A DNA stretch of 64,000 nt from Aliiroseovarius salicola (GCF_027891095.1 NZ_JAQIIO010000002.1:310001-374000), one strand, 5' to 3'; shown: positions 41,475 through 52,344, numbered from the stretch's first letter. Numbers and translations are program-made. Notes: a model not told the origin generated them from the letters alone.

Positions 41475-44024
41475 ATGAGCGATCTCGGATTTACGGAAAT
41501 TACCCCTTCCGCCCCCATTTATACGTCTGAACACGGCGGACGGGCGAAGTGCCTTCAACGCCTCATCCGACTTGAGATGCCGGTGCCTCTCACCGTGGCA
41601 TTATCATTTGATGCTGTTCACGGCGTATCGGCAGGTGATTTGCCCGACCTCGATGCATTGCTGACCTTGTTCGGGCCTGATCCGCTGTTGTCGGTGCGCC
41701 CGTCCTCGGAGGATCCAGATTGGGGTGGGCCTGGTGCAATTCTCAATATCGGTATGAATGACAATGTTCATGCAAAATTGGTTGAATCGCATGGTGAGTT
41801 GGCTGCCAACGCCCTGTATTTGCGCTTTATCCAAGCCTATGCGGTTCATGTCGGTCGGCTTGACCCGGATGAATTCGACGAGTTTTCGGACCCCACGGCC
41901 GATACGCTTCAAGCAGCACTTGAGCTTTATGAAGAAGAAACCGACAGCTATTTTCCGCAAGATCCGAAAGAGCAGCTCACCGAGGTGCTCCGCTCTATGT
42001 CTCGTGCCTGGCAGGGCACAACCGCCCGCCTGCTCCGCGAGGCGAAAGGGGCACCGGCCGATGCCGGGCTGGGTCTGGTGGTGCAAAAGATGGCATTGGG
42101 GGTCGGGCGCGGCATTTGTGGGTCTGGCGTCATCCAGTTTGTAAATGGCAAAACCGGGCGCCGCGAGATCCGTGGTCGCTATATGTGCAAGAGCCAGGGG
42201 CGCGACGCGCTGACCGGCGAGGATGACCGGGATGTAATGTATCTGACGAAAGATACGCGCGGGCGGTCGATCGAAGACGTGCTTCCCGACATGTTTCAGG
42301 CGCTTTTGGACTATGGTGATTTGTGCCGCACGCGTTTGCGCGAAGAGATGGAGGTGGAGTTCACCATCGACAATGAACATCTCTATATTCTCGACGCGGT
42401 TCGCGTGGCCCGCAGCGAGCGGGCAAATGTGCGCATTGCTGTCAATCTTGCGAAAGATGAAATCATCACCCGTGAAGAGGCCGTCATGCGCATCCCGCCG
42501 CGCGCTCTGGCTGAGCTTTTGCACAGCCAGGTTGATCCGCAAGGCACGCGCGATGTGATTGCCTCCGGGATTGGAGCCAGCCCCGGCGCGGCGACCGGCA
42601 AGATCGTTTTCTCTGCGCGATCGGCGCAAGCCATGGCGGCACAAGGCGAGGACTGTATTCTGGTGCGTCGTGAAACCAGCCCCGAAGATATTCGCGGGAT
42701 GCACGCAGCCAAGGGCATCCTGACCATACGTGGCGGCATAACCAGCCACGCGGCGGTTATCGCCCGAGGCCTTGGGCTTCCGTGTGTTGTTGGCGCCAGC
42801 AATATATCGCTCGAGAAAAAGGAGAAAAAGCTCATCGCAGAAGACGGGCGCGTTTTGGGTGAAGGGGATGTGATCACCATTGATGGGGCAGAGGGAGAAG
42901 CCCTGATGGGCGCTGTTGAGATGCTCCCACCTGAATTGGGTGAAGGCTTCCAGACTTTGATGTCTTGGGCGGACGAAGTGCGTGACATTGGTGTTCGGGC
43001 CAATGCCGATACGCCACCAGATGCCCGCAACGCCCGGATGTTCTCGGCAGAAGGGATCGGCCTGTGCCGGACAGAGCACATGTTCTTTGATGACGACCGG
43101 CTCTTGGCTATGCGCGAGATGATTTTTGCCGACCAGCCTGAAGACCGCCGCGCGGCGCTGGATCGCCTGCTGCCGATGCAGCGTGATGACTTCACAGAGC
43201 TGTTTGAAATCATGCAGGGCTTGCCGGTTTGCATTCGACTATTTGACCCGCCGCTGCATGAGTTTCTGCCTCATGGGCGTGAAGGCATTCGCGAACTGGC
43301 CGAAGCGCTGGATCTGGGCATGTCGGATGTTGAACATCGTGTCGCAGGCCTACGCGAATTCAACCCGATGCTGGGGATGCGCGGCGTGCGCCTTGGCGTG
43401 ACGGTGCCCGAGATTTACGACATGCAAGCCCGCGCCATTTTCGAAGCCACACTGGATGCGTCGAAATCCGGTGAACCCATTGTGCCAGAAATCATGATCC
43501 CGCTGGTTTCAGCAAAGCGTGAAGTTGAAATCGTCAAAGCCCGAATTGACGCGGTCGCGGCCGCAGTCAAGATCGAGCGCGGGGAAGAGTTCACATATCG
43601 ACTTGGTGTGATGGTGGAAACGCCCCGTGCAGCGCTTCGCGCTGGCGAAATTGCGCAACACGCACATTTCCTATCTTTCGGCACAAATGACCTCACCCAG
43701 ATGACCTATGGTCTGTCGCGCGATGATGCCGGGCGGTTCATGGGCGAATATGTCAATCAGGGTGTCTATGAAGAAGACCCATTCCATGTGCTTGACACAG
43801 ATGGGGTCGGTGAACTTCTCGAAATCGGTGCCAGTCGAGGCCGGGAAGAAGACCCTGATCTGTCCCTCTCGATTTGTGGTGAACACGGCGGAAACCCCGA
43901 ATCAATCCGCTTCTGTCGGGACGCTGGTTTCACATATGTCTCCTGTTCTCCCTTCCGGGTGCCTGTTGCCCGGCTTGCTGCGGCGCAATTGGCGGTGGCG
44001 GAAAAACTAGCGGAACAGGGTTGA
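41475..44024 (+). CDS. Divergent pyruvate, phosphate dikinase paralogue
   Basis: An 849-residue protein of the PPDK/PEP-synthase family. The central swivelling domain is canonical, with the phosphoryl-carrier H425 in GGITSHAAVIARGLG, and so is the C-terminal PEP/pyruvate barrel (GIGLCRTEHMF, FGTNDLTQMTYGLSRDD, CGEHGGNPES with C801, YVSCSPFRVPVARLAAAQ). The N-terminal ATP-binding half departs from the PPDK pattern: GGKG is GGRAK (R23 for the ATP lysine), SVRSGA is SVRPSS, and the usual LQTR is LDAVR (D307 for Gln). It is therefore either a PPDK with altered nucleotide use or a repurposed paralogue. The ATG at 41475 was chosen; it follows glyS after a terminator and repeat. Confidence 0.85.
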   Translation: MSDLGFTEITPSAPIYTSEHGGRAKCLQRLIRLEMPVPLTVALSFDAVHGVSAGDLPDLDALLTLFGPDPLLSVRPSSEDPDWGGPGAILNIGMNDNVHAKLVESHGELAANALYLRFIQAYAVHVGRLDPDEFDEFSDPTADTLQAALELYEEETDSYFPQDPKEQLTEVLRSMSRAWQGTTARLLREAKGAPADAGLGLVVQKMALGVGRGICGSGVIQFVNGKTGRREIRGRYMCKSQGRDALTGEDDRDVMYLTKDTRGRSIEDVLPDMFQALLDYGDLCRTRLREEMEVEFTIDNEHLYILDAVRVARSERANVRIAVNLAKDEIITREEAVMRIPPRALAELLHSQVDPQGTRDVIASGIGASPGAATGKIVFSARSAQAMAAQGEDCILVRRETSPEDIRGMHAAKGILTIRGGITSHAAVIARGLGLPCVVGASNISLEKKEKKLIAEDGRVLGEGDVITIDGAEGEALMGAVEMLPPELGEGFQTLMSWADEVRDIGVRANADTPPDARNARMFSAEGIGLCRTEHMFFDDDRLLAMREMIFADQPEDRRAALDRLLPMQRDDFTELFEIMQGLPVCIRLFDPPLHEFLPHGREGIRELAEALDLGMSDVEHRVAGLREFNPMLGMRGVRLGVTVPEIYDMQARAIFEATLDASKSGEPIVPEIMIPLVSAKREVEIVKARIDAVAAAVKIERGEEFTYRLGVMVETPRAALRAGEIAQHAHFLSFGTNDLTQMTYGLSRDDAGRFMGEYVNQGVYEEDPFHVLDTDGVGELLEIGASRGREEDPDLSLSICGEHGGNPESIRFCRDAGFTYVSCSPFRVPVARLAAAQLAVAEKLAEQG

Positions 44025-44178
44025 TCTCCCCACCATATGTTGCGGTGCAGCATCAGTTTGCTCTTTTTCTGCAATGGTTTAGGGGGGGGTGCGACATGGC
44101 TACACTGGACTCAATGGGTTTTTTCCCGTAAATCGCCCGGTCAACTGGCCTGCGTTTGCAGGATTTGGAGTGGGCGAC

Positions 44179-44856
44179 ATGCTGAAGATGACTGTGAAAC
44201 ACCTGCTGCGCGCAGCAGCGATTGGTGCTGTGCTGGGGATGGCCCCGGTTCAGTCCGTGGCAGATGTAGAGGGTGCCGAGGACCCGATGACATCGTTCTT
44301 CACCAAACTCTTTCACAAGCAAACCGCTTCCGCAACTGTTGTGCCGCGTGATCAGATGGAACGACTGGCAAGCCTGCCGAAGAGGGAGAGCACCCCTGCC
44401 ATCACCTATGACAAGGCCTGGCTGAAAGCCCAACCCAAGGCAAAGGGCGGTAAAGCGTGGCAATGTCTGACCGAAGCGCTTTATTTCGAAGCGCGTGGCG
44501 AAAGCCTGAAAGGTCAGTTCGCCGTGGCCGAGGTGATCCTGAACAGGGTCGATCATGCGCGTTTTCCGAACACGGTTTGTGGCGTGGTCAACCAAGGTAC
44601 GGGTAAGAAATACCAATGCCAATTCACCTACACCTGTGACGGTCATCCCGAAGTGGTTCATGAGCCGCGCGCTTGGGAAAATGTGAGCAAGGTGGCCGCT
44701 GCCATGCTGAATGGTGCCAAACGTGAACTGACCCGTGGCTCGACCCACTATCACACGACTGCGGTGCATCCCAGCTGGGCCAAGCGGTTTGAGCATACAA
44801 CCAAGATCGGTGTGCATCGCTTCTACAAGATGCCGGTTCGCGTTTCGTCCAACTGA
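44179..44856 (+). CDS. Exported cell wall hydrolase (SleB-like, Hydrolase_2)
   Basis: A 225-residue protein. A signal peptide ([20 protein letters not shown]) precedes a low-complexity linker and a C-terminal Hydrolase_2 domain of about 120 residues. The hallmark [25 protein letters not shown] carries the catalytic Glu; [11 protein letters not shown] and [15 protein letters not shown] are further family blocks. Family enzymes cut peptidoglycan glycan strands. The ATG at 44179 has GGAG upstream, so the 30 upstream codons are dropped. It is a single gene, transcribed after the PPDK gene with a 154-base gap. Confidence 0.88.
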   Translation: MLKMTVKHLLRAAAIGAVLGMAPVQSVADVEGAEDPMTSFFTKLFHKQTASATVVPRDQMERLASLPKRESTPAITYDKAWLKAQPKAKGGKAWQCLTEALYFEARGESLKGQFAVAEVILNRVDHARFPNTVCGVVNQGTGKKYQCQFTYTCDGHPEVVHEPRAWENVSKVAAAMLNGAKRELTRGSTHYHTTAVHPSWAKRFEHTTKIGVHRFYKMPVRVSSN

Positions 44857-44973
44857 CTTCGGTCACATTGACACATCATTGCGTTTTCCTCGCGTGTCCC
44901 GTCGGAACCGGCTGGTCATTGCCTGTGCTTTTGGCGCAATAATGCGCGAAATGACCGTGCAGGACGGGGACCC

Positions 44974-45849
44974 ATGACGACAGAAGACACCACCGCCTTT
45001 CAAGATCTTGAAGCTCGCGCCATTGCCATGGCAGGACCCAATCCGCCTGACCGGATCTCGGTCCGTGACCACACGGTCGAGGTTGAGATCGGTGCGTTTC
45101 AAGCAGAGCGCAATGTAACGCAACGGGTGCGGTTCAGCGTCGTGGTTGAGGTTGCCCCGAGCACCGGTGCCGACACCGATGATGTGGATGACATCCTTTC
45201 ATATGATGCTGTGACCGAGGCAATCACCGCTGAACTGGAGGCGGAGCGGCTGAACCTGCTGGAAACCCTTGCCGAACGCATCGCCGACCGGATACTGAGC
45301 GAACCCCAGCCCCTGCGTGTTTTCGTACGGATCGAAAAGCTGGATCGTGGCCCGGGCAAATTGGGGGTGGAGATCGTGCGTAGCCGGGGATCGGATATGC
45401 TTGCTGGGGTGGAAAACACGCCCACACCCCTGATCATTCATCTGGGAAATGATGCGATTTCCTCGGAAAATCTATCGGAATTCCTTGATCGCTGTGCCGC
45501 GCATCAGGTGGCGGTGCTTTTATCTGTGGGGCAGGGGTCCACACCGGTGCCCCAAACCGGTGAAAGCGATACGCAACGGCGGGTGGACCTGTTGGCAATT
45601 GAACAGAACGCCTGTGCATTGGCCGCAAAAGATCCACGATTGAAAGTGGTTGCGACACGGACAGAATTGGATTGGGGGCTGAAAAACGGTCAGCTTTCAG
45701 TGTGGGCACCAACAAAGATGGTACTGGATGCCGTATCCGGGCCGAATGAGTTGGATCCACAGTCGCTCCTCACTTGGCTGTCGGGCGAAATCAACGCCGT
45801 TGACACCCGAATTATCAATCAGGGTGGAGATCTGGAGCAAAAACTGTGA
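44974..45849 (+). CDS. folB: Dihydroneopterin aldolase with unrecognised C-terminal domain
   Basis: A 291-residue protein. Residues about 25-140 are FolB: DHTVEVEIGAFQAERNVTQRVRFSVVVEV, SYDAVTEAI, LNLLETLAERIADRIL and the catalytic-lysine strand VRIEKLDRGPGKLGVEI. FolB is normally about 120 residues; here a further 145 residues, beginning near TPLIIHLGNDAISSENL, follow in frame without a linker. I do not recognise that part. It contains VVATRTELDWGLKNG and VWAPTKMVLDAVSGP. The gene overlaps folP by GTGA, so the folate steps FolB and FolP are translationally coupled. Confidence 0.85.
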   Translation: MTTEDTTAFQDLEARAIAMAGPNPPDRISVRDHTVEVEIGAFQAERNVTQRVRFSVVVEVAPSTGADTDDVDDILSYDAVTEAITAELEAERLNLLETLAERIADRILSEPQPLRVFVRIEKLDRGPGKLGVEIVRSRGSDMLAGVENTPTPLIIHLGNDAISSENLSEFLDRCAAHQVAVLLSVGQGSTPVPQTGESDTQRRVDLLAIEQNACALAAKDPRLKVVATRTELDWGLKNGQLSVWAPTKMVLDAVSGPNELDPQSLLTWLSGEINAVDTRIINQGGDLEQKL

Positions 45850-46856
45850 AGACGCGGTATCACCCAATCCCCCGCCATGGATTTCCATTTTCCGGAGAGC
45901 CATTGGCCGGCAATGCAGACATTTGGTTTGACCATGTGGCAGAGCGCAACCGGTCGGGCAAATCCAAGTTGCGTCCTGTGTCAGACTGCCCTGAGGACGT
46001 CATCAATCGCCTGTCGTCCCGGCGTGCAGATGTTATTGGGCTGACACTCGACCGACCACGTATCATGGGTATTCTGAATGTCACGCCAGATAGCTTTTCG
46101 GATGGCGGCGACCTTGCGACTGTTGCCGCAGCAGTCGCGCGGGCTCAGGCGATGGGGGCAGATGCAGACATCCTCGATATCGGTGGTGAGAGCACGCGAC
46201 CTGGGGCGGAAGAAGTTGATGTAAAAGAGGAAATACAGCGCACAGCCCCGGTGATCCGGGCCTTGCGTGATGCTGGTGTCACAACGCCAATCTCAATCGA
46301 CACACGTAAATCAGCTGTGGCTGAGGCCGCGCTGGATGCGGGCGCAGATATGGTAAACGACGTGTCTGCCTTTCTCTTTGATCCCGATCTTGCCCAACTG
46401 GTTGCAGAGCGCGATGTACCGGTGTGCCTGATGCATGCCAAAGGGCGTCCAGAAACCATGCAGGATGATCCGCGTTATGACAATGTGCTGTTTGAGGTGA
46501 TGGATCATCTCGAGGAACGGATTACATTTGCGGAAGAGGCAGGGATCCGCCGGTCACGCATTATCACCGACCCCGGCATTGGGTTTGGTAAGACTTTGCA
46601 GCACAATGTGACTTTGTTGCGCGCCCTTGCGCTGTTACATGATCTGGGACTTCCGGTTTTGCTTGGTGTGTCGCGCAAACGCTTCATAGGTACGTTGGCA
46701 CGGGTTGAAGAGGCGCGGGACAGGATGCCCGGATCTGTTGCGGTGGCATTGGAAGGTGTCGTGCAAGGTGCCCACATTTTGCGGGTTCATGACGTGGCCG
46801 AAACGGCGCAAGCACTGCGATTGCAGAATGCATTATTGAAGAGGGACGAGGCGTGA
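45846..46856 (+). CDS. folP: Dihydropteroate synthase (GTG start)
   Basis: A 336-residue sulfonamide-target enzyme joining p-aminobenzoate to dihydropterin pyrophosphate. The TIM-barrel begins only at about residue 74 with [16 protein letters not shown]; then come [66 protein letters not shown] and [11 protein letters not shown]. The first 72 residues are an N-terminal extension unlike the core. The GTG start overlaps the folB stop, and the stop overlaps the glmM GTG. Confidence 0.95.
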   Translation: MKTRYHPIPRHGFPFSGEPLAGNADIWFDHVAERNRSGKSKLRPVSDCPEDVINRLSSRRADVIGLTLDRPRIMGILNVTPDSFSDGGDLATVAAAVARAQAMGADADILDIGGESTRPGAEEVDVKEEIQRTAPVIRALRDAGVTTPISIDTRKSAVAEAALDAGADMVNDVSAFLFDPDLAQLVAERDVPVCLMHAKGRPETMQDDPRYDNVLFEVMDHLEERITFAEEAGIRRSRIITDPGIGFGKTLQHNVTLLRALALLHDLGLPVLLGVSRKRFIGTLARVEEARDRMPGSVAVALEGVVQGAHILRVHDVAETAQALRLQNALLKRDEA

Positions 46857-48199
46857 CAGAAAAACTCTTTGGAACGGACGGCGTGCGCGGTTTGGCCAAC
46901 AGCTGGCCAATGACCGCTGAGATGGCGTTGAAACTTGGCGCCGCCGCTGGTCGCCACTTCCGCCGTGATGGATCCAATGGCCACCGTGTCGTGATTGGCA
47001 AGGACACGCGGCTGTCTGGTTACATGATCGAAAATGCCCTGACCGCCGGGCTGACCTCGACCGGGATGAATGTGCTTTTGCTCGGCCCGGTTCCCACACC
47101 TGCCGTTGGGCGTATGACCCATTCGATGCGGGCTGATCTGGGCATCATGATTTCTGCGTCTCACAACCCATTCCATGACAACGGCATCAAGTTCTTTGGC
47201 CCCGATGGTTTTAAGCTGTCCGACGAAGATGAGGCCGAAATCGAGCGGTTCGTCAGCAATGGTGTGGAACCCGTGCAGGCCCAGAATATCGGGCGGGCAA
47301 AGCGAGTTGATGAAGGGCGAATGCGCTATACGGAATATCTGAAAACCACTTTCCCAGCTCAGAAAGAGCTGAACGGTATCAAGGTTGTGGTCGATTGCGC
47401 CAATGGTGCTGCTTATCGCACGGCGCCTGATGCTCTTTGGGAGCTGGGGGCTGAGATCGTGACCGTAGGCGTCTCGCCGGACGGGACAAATATCAACAAG
47501 GGGTGCGGATCAACTGATACCGCTCTTGCCGCCAGAACTGTGTTGGAAACCGGAGCTGATCTTGGCATTTGTCTTGACGGGGATGCTGACAGGATCATGA
47601 TCATCGACGAGAAAGGCCGGGTGGCCGACGGCGATCAGATCATGGCGATGTTTGCCAGCCATTGGGCCCGACAGGGCACGCTGAAGGGTGGGGCCCTGGT
47701 GGCCACTGTCATGTCGAACCTGGGATTGGAGCGGTTCCTGCGAAGTGAAGGCCTTGATTTAATCCGGACCAAAGTTGGGGATCGTCATGTGGTCGAAGCG
47801 ATGCGTGCTGGCGGATACAATCTCGGCGGCGAGCAATCTGGGCACATTGTCATGTCTGACTATGCGACGACCGGAGATGGATTGCTTGCGGGTGTCCAGT
47901 TCCTTGCCGCAATGGTCGAGACCGGCCGCCCTGCGTCAGAACTCTGCCAGGTTTTCAGCACGGTTCCCCAGCTTCTGAAAAATGTTCGTTTCAATGCGGG
48001 ACAAGCCCCATTGGACGCCGTTGGCGTCAAATCCGCGATTGCTGATGCGGAAGAAGTTCTGAATGGCAAAGGTCGCCTGTTGATCCGGAAATCCGGAACG
48101 GAACCGCTTATTCGCGTGATGGCGGAATGCGAAGACGAAGGATTGCTGACACAGGTGGTCGACGGGATTGTCGCCGAAGTTCAGGCCGCCGCGACCTGA
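46853..48199 (+). CDS. glmM: Phosphoglucosamine mutase (GTG start)
   Basis: A 448-residue phosphohexomutase that makes glucosamine-1-phosphate for peptidoglycan and LPS. The active serine lies in [17 protein letters not shown] (Ser103), the metal loop is LDGDADR, the sugar loop GGEQSGH, and the phosphate-binding loop [12 protein letters not shown]. The GTG start overlaps folP. The folP-glmM pairing is widespread in bacteria. A terminator follows. Confidence 0.96.
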   Translation: MTEKLFGTDGVRGLANSWPMTAEMALKLGAAAGRHFRRDGSNGHRVVIGKDTRLSGYMIENALTAGLTSTGMNVLLLGPVPTPAVGRMTHSMRADLGIMISASHNPFHDNGIKFFGPDGFKLSDEDEAEIERFVSNGVEPVQAQNIGRAKRVDEGRMRYTEYLKTTFPAQKELNGIKVVVDCANGAAYRTAPDALWELGAEIVTVGVSPDGTNINKGCGSTDTALAARTVLETGADLGICLDGDADRIMIIDEKGRVADGDQIMAMFASHWARQGTLKGGALVATVMSNLGLERFLRSEGLDLIRTKVGDRHVVEAMRAGGYNLGGEQSGHIVMSDYATTGDGLLAGVQFLAAMVETGRPASELCQVFSTVPQLLKNVRFNAGQAPLDAVGVKSAIADAEEVLNGKGRLLIRKSGTEPLIRVMAECEDEGLLTQVVDGIVAEVQAAAT

Positions 48200-48222
48200 A
48201 ACGATCGAATATTCGATAAATG

Positions 48223-48252
48223 AAAGAGCGGCGCGGTAATCGCCGCTCTTTT
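48223..48252. terminator. Bidirectional terminator after glmM
   Basis: AAAGAGCGGCG pairs with CGCCGCTCTTT around CGGTAAT, with T-runs on both strands. It separates the convergent glmM and EamA genes. Confidence 0.85.
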
Positions 48253-48258
48253 GTCGTT

Positions 48259-49200
48259 CTATGTTGATGATGTCTTGGTGGCAGGTCTTCGGAACAAGCG
48301 AAACAAGGCTCCGAACTGGCTGATTGCCAAACCGATCAGGATCAGGATCATCGCCCAGACAAGGCTGGAAGGCAGGTCTTCACCCAACATGAGCGCGCCT
48401 AAAAAGATCGCCCAAAGTGGCACTTGGTAATTCACCAAGCTCAGGAAAGTAGGCCCAGCACGGCGCACCAAGATCACCAGAAGGATCTGCGCCAGTGCCG
48501 TGGGGAAGATCCCTAAGAGGATTACCGACAGCGTCGGCAGTGTTGATGGCAATTCGGTGGGCAGCCCTTCTTGCCAGATCGCCACAGGAAAGATCATTAC
48601 CGTGGCAGCGACCAGAGTTGTGGCCGCAAAGGCGCGCCGGTCAACCTCTGGGCAAAGGCGAGCAACGATTGAGCCGATGGCGTAGCAGGTTGCCGCCGCC
48701 AGACAGACCAACCGCGCTGTGTTTTCCAACACTTCCCCGGTGCTTTTAAAGGCGGATGGGCCAATCAGCACCAACACGCCAGCGAAACCGATCAAAATAC
48801 CGATCAGCCGACGCAGTGTGATGCGTTCTTCGGCGATCAGGAAATGGGCAAGTGCCAGAGTGATCAGGGGCATTGATGCCATCGACACCCCGGCAAACCC
48901 TGATGCTACATGCGCTTGTGCCCAACCCAACAGGAAAAACGGCACCGCATTGGAAAACGCCCCCATTGCAATCGCCGCGCCCCAAATGGTGAGACCGTTT
49001 GGGGCCGAAAGAGCAGGCATGCGCCGCCTGCTGGCTTTGGCAAAGATAACCAAGATTATCGCGCCCAATGCGATGCGGTAGGCCGCAATAGTCAACGGTC
49101 CAAACCCTTGAAGGGCCACGGAGACTCCCATGAAGCTTGCGCCGAACATGACGCCAAGTGTGGCTAGGATTAACCAATCGATGCGGGAGGGGTGTGTCAT
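48259..49200 (-). CDS. EamA/DMT family transporter
   Basis: A 313-residue inner-membrane protein with ten helices in two EamA repeats. Repeat 1: FGASFMGVSVALQGFGPLTIAAYR and later LIAEERITLRRLIGILIGFAG. Repeat 2: FLSLVNYQVPLWAIFLGALMLGEDL. A substrate cannot be assigned. The ATG at 49200 starts a hydrophilic MTHPSRIDW before the first helix; the frame runs 35 codons further but those are not conserved-looking. It is divergent from the SRPBCC gene. Confidence 0.85.
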   Translation of the reverse strand: MTHPSRIDWLILATLGVMFGASFMGVSVALQGFGPLTIAAYRIALGAIILVIFAKASRRRMPALSAPNGLTIWGAAIAMGAFSNAVPFFLLGWAQAHVASGFAGVSMASMPLITLALAHFLIAEERITLRRLIGILIGFAGVLVLIGPSAFKSTGEVLENTARLVCLAAATCYAIGSIVARLCPEVDRRAFAATTLVAATVMIFPVAIWQEGLPTELPSTLPTLSVILLGIFPTALAQILLVILVRRAGPTFLSLVNYQVPLWAIFLGALMLGEDLPSSLVWAMILILIGLAISQFGALFRLFRRPATKTSST

Positions 49201-49295
49201 TTCGCGACAGTTGCACATCACCAGATCACGCGAAAGCGAATTCGTGCGGAGTGACCTGAGGTGGTGGCTATGTATAATGGCTGTAGGAGGTTGCC

Positions 49296-49745
49296 ATGCT
49301 GCCACCCATCATAAAAACCGGCCGTGCCGATCTGCCCGCCGAGGAAGTGTTCGAATTTTTCACACTTGGGATTGGCGACTGGTGGCCTGTTGAAACCCAT
49401 TCTGTTGCGGCAAATTCCGGAGCTCTCCCTTTAGAGGTGCATTTCGAAACGCAGCCAGAGGGCAGGATTTATGAGGTCCTTCCCGATGGTGGGCTTGCGC
49501 AATGGGGACAGGTTCTGATCTGGAATGCCCCGACCGAGGTGGTTTTCACTTGGCATCCAGGGCGTGACCCAAGTCAGGCAACGCGGATCGCCCTGCGTCT
49601 TGCTTCGGTGGCCGCGCACACGGAAATAGAACTCGCTCATGACGGTTGGGAGGCGCTGGGGCAGGAGGCGGACATCCAGCATTCTCAATATGATCCGGGC
49701 TGGGATTTTGTCTTTGGCGAATGCTTTCTTGGTAAGTTGGCATGA
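49296..49745 (+). CDS. SRPBCC (AHSA1-like) domain protein
   Basis: A 149-residue soluble protein resembling the AHSA1/START-like fold: PAEEVFEFFTLGIGDWWPVE at the start, GRIYEVLPDGGLAQWGQVLIWNAPTEVVFTWHPG in the middle, and a long C-terminal helix with GWEALGQEAD. These are usually ligand-binding or stress-related proteins; function unknown. GTAGGAGG precedes the ATG. It ends at a hairpin shared with the convergent ilvC. Confidence 0.75.
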   Translation: MLPPIIKTGRADLPAEEVFEFFTLGIGDWWPVETHSVAANSGALPLEVHFETQPEGRIYEVLPDGGLAQWGQVLIWNAPTEVVFTWHPGRDPSQATRIALRLASVAAHTEIELAHDGWEALGQEADIQHSQYDPGWDFVFGECFLGKLA

Positions 49746-49773
49746 AAAAAGGCGCCCCTGATAGGACGCCTTT
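49745..49773. terminator. Terminator shared by ilvC and the SRPBCC gene
   Basis: AAAGGCG (49748-49754) pairs with CGCCTTT (49767-49773). On the minus strand six T follow, so it is strongest for ilvC. Confidence 0.75.
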
Positions 49774-49803
49774 CGACCTCTGCAGATTTCTCCGCGTAAT
49801 GTC

Positions 49804-50967
<1,164 letters not shown>

Positions 50968-50969
50968 TC

Positions 50970-51425
50970 ATGCTTGATGATCTCGATCGGCGCATATTGC
51001 GACAGTTACAGGCCGATCCAATGATGGCCGTGCCGGAATTGGCAGAGCGGCTGGGGCTGTCGTCGGCGCGTCTGGCGCGCCGGGTTGAGCGGATGCGAGA
51101 TCGCAAAATCCTGCGTGGTCCTCGTGCCGTGATCAACTGGCCCGCTTTGGGGTATGCCGTTGAGGTCTCTTTGCGGGTGACTCTTGATAAGACGCAGCCT
51201 CGAGCCTTTGACGAGTTTATCGAAGCCGCGTGTGAAATATCCGAAGTAGTCGAGATCCAGACCTTCCTTGGCCGGGTGGATGTACGTCTTTCCGTGATTG
51301 CCCGGGATATGCCTCACTATCAGCTCATCTACCGAGATCAGATCCTCGCCCTTCCGCATATCGCCGATATTGAAGCGCTGATGCATGTGGCCCGGATCAA
51401 GAATGATGACAGTTTGCCGTTATGA
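50970..51425 (+). CDS. Lrp/AsnC family regulator 1
   Basis: A 151-residue feast/famine regulator. The N-terminal winged helix begins LDDLDRRILRQLQADPMMAV and has the recognition helix LGLSSARLARRVERM; the RAM ligand-binding domain follows (VEVSLRVTLD, EVVEIQTFLGRVDVRLSVIA). GGAG precedes the ATG. It overlaps the next gene by ATGA, so the two are made together and may heterodimerise. It is divergent from ilvC. Confidence 0.9.
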   Translation: MLDDLDRRILRQLQADPMMAVPELAERLGLSSARLARRVERMRDRKILRGPRAVINWPALGYAVEVSLRVTLDKTQPRAFDEFIEAACEISEVVEIQTFLGRVDVRLSVIARDMPHYQLIYRDQILALPHIADIEALMHVARIKNDDSLPL

Positions 51426-51877
51426 TGGACCTTGATGATATCGACCGCGCCTTGTTGCGTGCCCTGTCCGAAGATGCAACGCAGTCTGCAGGCGCCTTGG
51501 GGCGAGTTGTCGGCTTGTCACAACCAGCGACTTGGCGGCGAATTAAGCGACTGACTGATGCCGGGGTGTTGGCGGGGAGGCGTTTGGATCTGGATCGAGA
51601 GGCGCTCGGTTTTGGAGTGACAGTGTTTCTTGGCGTGAAGCTTGCCACCAAAGGGCGTGTCTCTCTTGAGGATTTTGAACGTGCGGTTTCGGCAATTCCT
51701 GAGGTGCAGACAGTTGAGCATGTGCTCGGTCTTTACGATTACCGAATTCGGGTGGTGGCGCGCGATCTGGCAGATTTTGAACGGGTTCTGCGGCGCCGCG
51801 TCATGACCTTGCCCGGGGTTGGAGATGTGGAGGCCAATGTTTTGTTGTCGGAGGAGCGAAGGCCGGGGCCGATCTAG
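51422..51877 (+). CDS. Lrp/AsnC family regulator 2
   Basis: A 151-residue Lrp-type protein: DIDRALLRALSEDATQSAGAL then the helix-turn-helix VVGLSQPATWRRIKRLTDAGVL, then the RAM domain VTVFLGVKLATKG and EVQTVEHVLGLYDYRIRVVARD. It is the same length as regulator 1 and in the same operon, but the recognition helices differ, so it is not a recent tandem copy. Amino-acid response is usual for the family. Confidence 0.9.
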   Translation: MMDLDDIDRALLRALSEDATQSAGALGRVVGLSQPATWRRIKRLTDAGVLAGRRLDLDREALGFGVTVFLGVKLATKGRVSLEDFERAVSAIPEVQTVEHVLGLYDYRIRVVARDLADFERVLRRRVMTLPGVGDVEANVLLSEERRPGPI

Positions 51878-52200
51878 GCGACCAAAATGCCTTTTTGCGC
51901 CCGGTGATAACGCATGTTCAGGATTTCAAGCAGGCTGTCCATCGAACTCATGAGGGATTCTGGTGTGAGATGGTAGTACGTTTCCTGGCCTTTGCGTTGA
52001 CGGGTGACGAGCCAGGATTTTTCCATTTCACGAAGGTGATGCACCAAAGGTGTGGTGTGGATCTTTGTGGCGGACTGGATGGACTGAAAAGCCATTTCGG
52101 CCTTGGGCTGGGCGGCGAGCAGACGAAAGATCGCCATGCGTCGGGGATGAGAGAGGGAGGTTAGGCTAGTGGCGATATTGAGGTTGATTGTATCGGTCAT
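51874..52200 (-). CDS. ArsR-type winged-helix transcriptional regulator
   Basis: A 108-residue protein. The start NIATSLTSLSHPRRMAIFRLL and the HTH region ATKIHTTPLVHHLREMEKSW, then VTRQRKGQETYYHLT, match the ArsR fold. No paired metal cysteines are present, so it is not an obvious metal sensor. The gene is divergent from the class V aminotransferase, with the AAAACTAG array between them, and its 3' end overlaps the end of the second Lrp gene by four bases. Confidence 0.8.
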   Translation of the reverse strand: MTDTINLNIATSLTSLSHPRRMAIFRLLAAQPKAEMAFQSIQSATKIHTTPLVHHLREMEKSWLVTRQRKGQETYYHLTPESLMSSMDSLLEILNMRYHRAQKGILVA

Positions 52201-52314
52201 GGCGAGATCTTTGTTGCTGAAAAATTCTATGTTTAGCCTGCTGTCAATTGGTTAATTCCTTGTAAAAACAGTTGATAAATCTTGACCTGTCTCTGAGGTG
52301 GGCTGAATTTGGAG

Positions 52315-52344
52315 AAAACTAGAAAACTAGAAAACTAGTTTTCT
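52315..52344. repeat. AAAACTAG octamer array (3 copies) ending in a palindrome
   Basis: Three head-to-tail AAAACTAG copies (52315-52338), then TTTTCTGG, so that AGAAAACTAGTTTTCT (52329-52344) is a perfect 16-bp palindrome. Same unit and arrangement as at 16827. It lies in the 303-base divergent gap 52201-52503, in which I see a weak TTGACC box at 52282 and nothing else clear. Confidence 0.85.

Noticed and set aside
41604-43079. 491-codon frame antisense to the PPDK paralogue
   Set aside because: Shadow; composition is typical of reversed high-G+C coding sequence.
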